Source: Gymnopilus junonius (taxonomy: Eukaryota; Basidiomycota; Agaricomycetes; Agaricales; Galerinaceae). From it: 14,916 nucleotides of DNA. The DNA lies in contig JADNYJ010000731.1 in assembly GCA_015501075.1 (NCBI GenBank), forward strand, positions 1 through 14,916, in the 5' to 3' direction. Position numbers and translations under genes: made by a program. How positions within the stretch are numbered: the stretch's first letter is position 1; every line of letters begins with the position of its first letter. The notes beneath the pieces were generated by a model, which had not been told where the DNA came from, ran no database searches, and saw nothing but the letters and a program-made list of their open reading frames with translations. Positions 9,484-14,916 of this stretch are shown one piece after another.

Positions 9484-11590
9484 ATGGGGAAGTATACAAA
9501 GAATAAGTCTCCAAAGGCAGCAAGAGAGAAAAAACATTCAACAACCTATGCCGATGCTCATAAAACTGTGACCAATGGAATTCAGCAGCATGGAAAGGCC
9601 AAGAGGACAACCAATCAATATTAGGACAGGTTTGACATGGACAGGAATTTGTGGAACAATTTGCTAAGGAGCAGAAAGAGGGTGAATACCAGTGGAAGGA
9701 GGGTGGAGCTGAATTGTTGATGTATGATGAGGATGACAAGAGTGCAGGGGCAGATGATGCCATGGACCTAGATTTTGTCAAAGTGTTTGACGGAGTATCA
9801 ATTAAGTGCATGCCAGTTGCCATTGCAATGTTTATTGCACATAAATGCTTGACAGAGAAAAGAGGAAAGTCCACAGCCAGTGGAATTCACACTGCATTCA
9901 TTGATTACTATGACCGACTGTGAGTTTGTGCTGTAGCTCATCATTTAGTTGCTGCATTCTTATTTTGAACAGGGAAAATGCATATGGGATCCAAGCTTAT
10001 TGTGGCTCATGGGACTTTGACAAGGATATGCAGAAATGCAAAGGGAATCTAGCTCAAAGCCCTGTAGTGATGGACATGCTCAAAGCTTGCAAGAACAAAG
10101 ATGGTGAGTTGGAGAGGACACACTCACATGCAATGAGTATTGATGACATGAGGCATCTATATGATTATTTTCTGGAGAACTGCCAGTTATCGATGCATTG
10201 CATCTATGCAAAGATCAGGGAAAGGAGATCGCTGACCATGGCTCATACCTTTTGTTTAATGCCTTTGCAGCTTCAGCATTTACAGTGTGGTTGAGGTATG
10301 TACTGTCATATCTTGAACTCACAGATAGGCCTTTAACAATTGAATCTCTGTAACAGAATTGGAGAAGTAATGGGTCTTCAGTACAAGCATCTTGAATTTC
10401 TCTCCAATTCATGGCATACCACATCCACAGATCCAGATAATCAACACTTCTTCCAGTTGAATCTGCAAAATAGGAAGAACTGGCAGAAGTGAGAAAAGAA
10501 TGGCAAACACTAGTTGAGTGGTAAGCCACCTTTCCTGATGGACTATAGACCTGAGCTAATGAAACTTCACTGCAAAGGACATAAATATAATATCTACCCT
10601 CAGCCACACAATCCAGAGATGGACATGTACACTCACCTGCTTGATTGGTTGGACCACTATGAGAAGTTCCTTCTTGGTTGCCCTTTAGAGCCAGAGGATT
10701 ATCTTTTTCCAATGATTGGCACAAATAGATCCTCTGTGCAGCCAAACTGACCAATGTCATCAGACATTGCCCAGAAGAAAATAATTGCATGGGCAACAAA
10801 AGCAGGTATACTGCATGCTGAGCTTTTCACAACGTACTGTTTTCAACATGGGGGGGCTCAGTACAGATTTATGTTTGCACCTGTTGGGCAGAAATGGATA
10901 CTTGCAAGGATCAGATGGTGGGGTGGGTGGGCACTTGGAGAGCATGTGAGTTTGACATATTTTTATCCTTTTGTCATTGACATAGCTGATTCTGTATCTA
11001 GTGCAGAGAGATACCTTGATTCGCTATCTCCTGGATGAACTCTGGACTTATGAACAAGATCACAGTGACACCCTCTGCCCAAACAGTCAGAAAGCCAATG
11101 ACTTTCCTCCTGGAGAGCAGCCGCTGAGAGCCCTTGAGGAAGTAAAGCATGAGATCACATCACACATCAGGCAAGCATTTGCAAATGAATGCTGCAAAAC
11201 AAAGGGACATACATTATGGGATGGGCTCGCAGGCCCCGGCATGCCAGGTATTCAGTTGTTCCATCATGTGGTTTGTATTGTTTTGACTATACTTCGATTA
11301 TTGAATTTGTCTTGACTCTTGTTTTCTTTTAGCCTCTGCAACAAACAAGATGCGACCCCATTGTTGTCACTATGCCCTATGCTGTCCCTTATTCCTCAAA
11401 TGTGGGGCACCCACCCACAGGAGATAATCCCCCAAAGGCTCATTGCATGCAGTTAGCTGTGGATGTAAAGCCTGTCTTCCCTGGGATTGCCTGTGGGTTA
11501 GGTTCAAGTGCATGGAGACAGGTGGTCAAAGATTGGGAAGAGGCTGATCCATCTCAGTCACTTTATGTGCTGATGAAGGACTGGGTGTAA
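9484..11590 (+). pseudogene. Tyrosine recombinase pseudogene (agaric YR family)
   Basis: Decayed phage-integrase-type recombinase. Exons: 9484-9919, 9973-10295, 10357-10488, 10549-10945, 11007-about 11247 and 11333-11590. The start MGKYTKNKSPKAAREKK is basic. Next come the SAM-like core-binding region (VAIAMFIAHKCLTEKRGKST, HSHAMSIDDMRHLYDY) and box I FTVWLRIGEVMGLQYKHLE with the catalytic Arg split by an intron. NIYPQPHNPEMDMYTHLLDW, GGAQYRFMFAPVGQKW, RIRWWGGWALGEH and RDTLIRYLLDELWTYEQDH follow, the Tyr of IRYLL being the likely nucleophile. Lesions: a frameshift near 9621, TGA at 9633-9635, a frameshift within about 10180-10235, TGA at 10748-10750, and YCFQHGG where the family has HCFRRGG, so the H-x-x-R box is lost. 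The last intron's phases do not join cleanly. The gene starts 185 bp after the nuclease stop on the same strand. The 3' end may be cut by the LTR-like segment at DWV. Confidence 0.85.
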
Positions 11591-11752
11591 TCCTGGTCAC
11601 AGGATTATGCATTGTGGACCCTTATTTACTAACATGTGCATACTCACTATATAAAGATCCTCAGGGGCTTTCCCCTCTTTCCTTCAGATCCCTCATTACC
11701 TATTCCTCATTTGTTATCTCTCTTACAATCATATCCTGGTCATGTTCTCAAC
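11586..11752 (+). repeat. LTR-like segment (solo or truncated LTR)
   Basis: It begins TGTAATCCTG and ends TCTCAACA, so it has TG...CA ends. A perfect 8-bp inverted repeat, TAATCCTG/CAGGATTA, lies at its start (11588-11607). A TATATAAAG box sits at 11648-11656, followed by a small AGGGG/CCCCT hairpin and a pyrimidine-rich run, as in a plus-oriented LTR promoter. The left flank is recombinase and the right flank antisense gypsy integrase, so no target duplication is expected or seen. No second copy lies in the window, so the call rests on structure only. Confidence 0.4.
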
Positions 11753-11760
11753 AAGTTCAC

Positions 11761-14165
11761 TAGATACTAGAGGAGGAATAACATGGGCACTCCGGCCCAT
11801 GCAAAGTTGGAAGAGAGAAAAACTGGTAGATTTGTTAATGGTGTTCATAGTATTGAAGCATACCAAAGGCAAGCTTTCACCCAACCTTTTTGATTCCTTT
11901 CAACATGATAGCATAGCATTTGGTTTACCATCTTATTTGTGTGTTCGCTTGAACCATCCATCTCGGGGTGGAAACTAGTGGACATTTTAATCCTAGTACC
12001 TGTCAGTGCATGCAAGCTCTCCAAAAACATGAAACAAAAAGCTTATCGCAGTCTGAAATGATCTCCAAAGGCAAACTGTTCTCGCAGTACCAGTTGTTGA
12101 AGAAAATGAGAGCGAGATCATCTGCAGTCATATCGGACTTGCAGGGCAAAACACGTACATCTGAGCCTAAATGATCAGTAAAAGTCACAATCTCATCATA
12201 ACCTTCATCAAGGGGCAGGGGCCCAATGAAATCGATAGCACGGAGTCGCAACGTTGGTCCGGAATGGGCAGGGGATGTAAAGGCCAATTGGTTTGGAAGT
12301 GTGGACTTGTTCTGTTGACAGTCAGGCAACCAGGGATGTATGAAGCTTCCAGGTCCTGATGCATATTAGGCCAGTAGTAAGAGGTCCAGAGGAGCTGTAG
12401 GTTTTCTCGAAACTGAAATGTCCCAAGACATCATGCGCCAGCCTGAAAAGAGTCTCGCGCACATTGCCAACCTGTGGAATAACCAACCAATCATTAAGAT
12501 ACCAAAGCCATTTACCCGCTTTATACTGGCATTCCAGCCTGTGCTTTAGTCAGGGCATCTTGAACCCACTATCCTCAGAATAGCTGGATTGATCTGGTCA
12601 AGGAGGACCTTGTCAGTAGTCACAGAAAAATGGCACACACCTCATCTCCATCATGAGCGATGTAGTCCAATGGTAGTTTGGACAATGACAGAGCGATATC
12701 GAAAGAGGGAGAATCACCAACAGAACAAATGGTGCAATCACATCATCATCATCCTCTGAGTCACAAAATTCATAAGCTTGCTTCGCGCACAGTTCAGCAC
12801 TAGCGCGCAAGGAATGACAATCTGTAGGTAGACACAAAAGAGCATCTGCAACTGTATTGTCCTCACCCTTAAGGTAGACAATTTTTACATCAAACTGGGA
12901 CTTGCCTGCGAGACAAGTCTCTCTGCACATCGAAGTTCTCCAGTGTTTTGTGGTTGGTGTAGATGATGAAAGGAATGCCAAGGAGGTCAACCCTCCATTT
13001 AGCAAGCACCCTGATAATGGCGAGCATTTCCTTTTCATGTACAGGATAATTCAGCTCCACACCTTTAAACACTTTCGAGTTGAAGGCAACCAGATGTGCA
13101 GATTCCCAAGTCTTGCCAAAAGAGAGAACAGCACCACTACCCTTGTCACTGGCATCAGTAGTGACATATATCTTGTAATCGGGCATCAAGGACAAGTTGA
13201 TAGTAGTTAAACAATCATGGCCGACCACGAGCTTCTTGATTCCATCAAAGGCAGCTTGATGTTCATCCATCCAAGCAGGAAAAACACGGTCAGCGTCCTT
13301 TGTGATGAGGTCAGAAAGAGCACCAGTATGGTCTGCCAATCTCGGGAGGAAAGCAGAAAGATAACGAACAAGACTGATAAAGGAGCAGACCTGAGTAGAA
13401 CTTTCAGGGCATGGCCAAGACAAAATCGATCTGACCTTTTTGTTATTGGCTTCAATGCCACTTGCGGAGATCTTGTGGCCCAAGAAGTTAATTTCTGTCT
13501 GGAATAACTTTGTTTTCTTTTTGTTAACATACAGTCATGTGGCATGCAAGGCATTGAAGACAGCACGAACATCTTTGTCATGTTGGACTGGATCATCTGA
13601 CCAAATGACGATGTCATCCAGGTAGATGTGGCAAGTCTTCCCAATCAGATGATGAAGGGCAGCTGTAATGTGATGTTGGTGAATTGCAGGAGCATTTCGG
13701 AGACCCATAGGCATCACAAGCCATTCGTAAAGGCCAAAAGGAGTGTTGACGGCAGTAAGATGGACATCATCAGGGTGCATTTGCATTTGAAAGAAGGAAT
13801 TTGTCATGTCAATCATAGACCATATCTTGCCTTTGGCACAGTCATTCAAAACATCATCCATGCATGGAAGAGGGTGATTGTCAATGACGGTGTTCGCGTT
13901 AAGCTGTCTGTAGTCATTTACCCATTGGGGAAGAACATTTGGGTCTGCTTTAGGAATGATGAAGCAGGGAGAAGCATATGCAGAAGAGGAAAGACGGATG
14001 CGCCCAGCATCAAGATGTTGTCCGATCAGCATTTGAAAAGCCTCACAATATTTACGTGGGCAGGCATATGTCCTGTTCACAATGCAGGCTTCAGCATCCT
14101 TCAATTTGATATGCGCGAGGTAGTTGGTAGGTAAATGGTCAATGTGAGGGATGGGTTCAAATATA
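11761..14165 (-). pseudogene. Ty3/gypsy pol remnant (RT, RNase H, integrase)
   Basis: From right to left, minus strand. About 14165-13538: reverse transcriptase (RTYACPRKYCEAFQ, WSMIDMTNSFFQ, TPFGLYEWLVMPMGLRNAP, active site YLDDIVIW near 13610-13625). About 13530-12890: FLGHKI connector and RNase H (VTTDASDKGSGAVLSFG, LNYPVHEKEMLAII, then YTNHKTLENFD in place of the usual TDH). About 12895-12740: FDVKIVYLKGEDNTVADAL. About 12460-12300: a degraded zinc-binding region. About 12245-11761: integrase core with its three acidic positions (RAIDFIGPLP, EIISDCDKLF, DGSSEHTNK), then MNTINKSTSFS and MGRSAHVIPPLV. Breaks: TGA at 13537-13535, a small deletion with frameshift near 12895, several stops in 12330-12610, and frameshifts near 12015 and 11870. 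No protease or gag on this strand. Confidence 0.85.
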
Positions 14166-14370
14166 TCTCTAGACAGTGAATTGTGTACTTACCTTGAGTC
14201 CATCTCAAGGCACCGTTTGCCGTGCCGCTTACTGTTCAGGTCCCATCACAAAACGGGCTGCTTCCCAGCCAAGTTGTGGGTTCCTACCTCCCTCTGTTCT
14301 CACCATCTCAGAAATGACTGAACTGCCTTCTGACAGCTCTGCTGCCACCACTGTCACCATCTTTTGCCCA
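14166..14370. other. Junction between opposed gypsy fragments
   Basis: The minus-strand pol frame meets a stop here and the plus-strand gag-like sequence has not clearly begun. An open plus-strand frame (14176-14577) is Ser/Pro-rich in its later part and may be degraded gag leader. No LTR or primer-binding site was recognised. Confidence 0.35.
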
Positions 14371-14916
14371 CCATGGCACCTGCTCTTGCATCCCACATTG
14401 ACGTCGAGTGTATCGAGGCCTCACCACCTACCTCTTCCCGCCCTTTCCTCTTTGTCCTCTCCACTGTCGGACGTCCTGTCTGATTTTGAATCGCAGCCAC
14501 CAACACCTTCGGTTGGTAATCCGCCTTCCAGAAGCGCCCCTGCACAAGAAAATCATCTTGTTCCTCCCCTGTTTTGACTACTCCTGCACTTTCAAATACA
14601 ACTTCTGCCTCCTGTCACGAAATCATCCGGTGTCATCCAAAATCTGCCTCTTCCAGCTCTGACTCTGATTCTGACTCCGACGTACCCTTTTCAACAAAAT
14701 CGGGTGCATATAGCCACTTTTCCACTGCATATACATCTTCCACAATGACTTCTACCAATGCCACCATCGATCACCCCATTACCAAACATGCCCGATTCTC
14801 ACTGCCAGTGATATCACCCCCAAAGTCCTCGTCGACTTGGCTAATGTGCACAACGAGTACTTCATCACAAAGGAAGTTGATGATGCTGATAAAGTCAAGA
14901 AGGTCCTTGGCAGTTT
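14371..14916 (+). pseudogene. Ty3/gypsy gag remnant, runs off right edge
   Basis: Plus-strand N-terminal gag of an agaric gypsy lineage. A Met at 14371 opens MAPALASHIDVECIEASPP, then the frame breaks. A Ser/Asp run (SASSSSDSDSDSDVPFST) leads to MTSTNATIDHPITKHAR from 14745. After a probable 1-nt deletion near 14790 the frame continues as ILTASDITPKVLVDLANV, HNEYFITKEVDDADKVKK and VLGSF to the edge. That last block resembles the start of the capsid-like gag domain as I know it from agaric elements. Several frameshifts make it non-functional as read. The orientation is opposite to the adjacent pol. Confidence 0.65.

Noticed and set aside
10489..10548. TGA at 10490 as a premature stop in the recombinase
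   Set aside because: GTGAGA at 10489 and TAG at 10548 bound a 60-nt intron whose removal joins NWQK to PELMKLHCKGHK in phase.
11586..11783. A longer LTR ending ATAACA at 11783 with a TGGG duplication
   Set aside because: The last ~25 bases read on the minus strand as integrase tail (MGRSAHVIPPLV), so the segment should stop by about 11760. The 4-bp match is likely chance.
11784..11880. Recombinase C-terminus continuing past the LTR-like segment (ALRPMQSW...)
   Set aside because: The opposite strand reads MNTINKSTSFSLFQLCMGRS, clear gypsy integrase, so the plus-strand frame is antisense.
12902..13210. Plus-strand frames over 12902-13644
   Set aside because: They are antisense to the RT/RNase H coding sequence of the gypsy remnant.

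Overview
The window looks like nuclear DNA of a basidiomycete fungus, probably an Agaricomycete. Introns are short (about 50-60 nt) with GTRNGT-type donors. The gene families are ones expanded in that class: an XPG-like PIN nuclease, a tyrosine recombinase with the 'RIRWWGGWALGEH' box, and Ty3/gypsy pol and gag of a common agaric lineage. All identifications rest on reading translated motifs by eye. No database search was run.

Layout. (1) 1-2005, minus strand: the 5' part of a host DENN-domain gene, running off the left edge, with its promoter side at 2006-2160. It is relatively CpG-rich. One exon contains an unexplained +1 frame displacement near 806-819. (2) 2161-5467: AT-rich sequence without a gene. 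It holds three TA-flanked inverted-repeat elements standing end to end, sharing single TA dinucleotides at the joints (2834-3807, 3810-3948, 3951-5465). The third is interrupted by a 418-bp hAT-like element with a perfect 8-bp target duplication. (3) 5468-7250: no gene recognised, only a short degenerate tandem repeat. (4) 7251-9298, plus strand: a nine-exon XPG/Rad2-type nuclease pseudogene. It has three in-frame stops, two frameshifts and a 190-bp insertion flanked by a 10-bp duplication. (5) 9484-11590, plus strand: a multi-exon tyrosine recombinase pseudogene starting 185 bp after the nuclease stop. (6) 11586-about 11752: an LTR-like segment. (7) about 11761-14165, minus strand: a decayed gypsy pol (RT, RNase H, integrase). 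(8) about 14371-14916, plus strand: a decayed gypsy gag leaving the right edge, head-to-head with the pol.

Read together, this is the edge of a conserved gene next to a graveyard of mobile DNA. Most lesions that can be assigned look like transitions at CpG: Arg CGA to TGA, Arg CGN to TGN or CAN, Thr ACG to ATG. The same pattern appears as mismatches between paired inverted repeats, so it does not depend on protein alignment alone. This fits methyl-CpG deamination or a RIP-like process.

The best candidate for an undescribed system is the same-strand, closely spaced pair of XPG-like nuclease and tyrosine recombinase. They may be the two-gene cargo of one basidiomycete tyrosine-recombinase element. 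Both genes are dead here, and no element ends were found, so this is a hypothesis to test on intact copies elsewhere.
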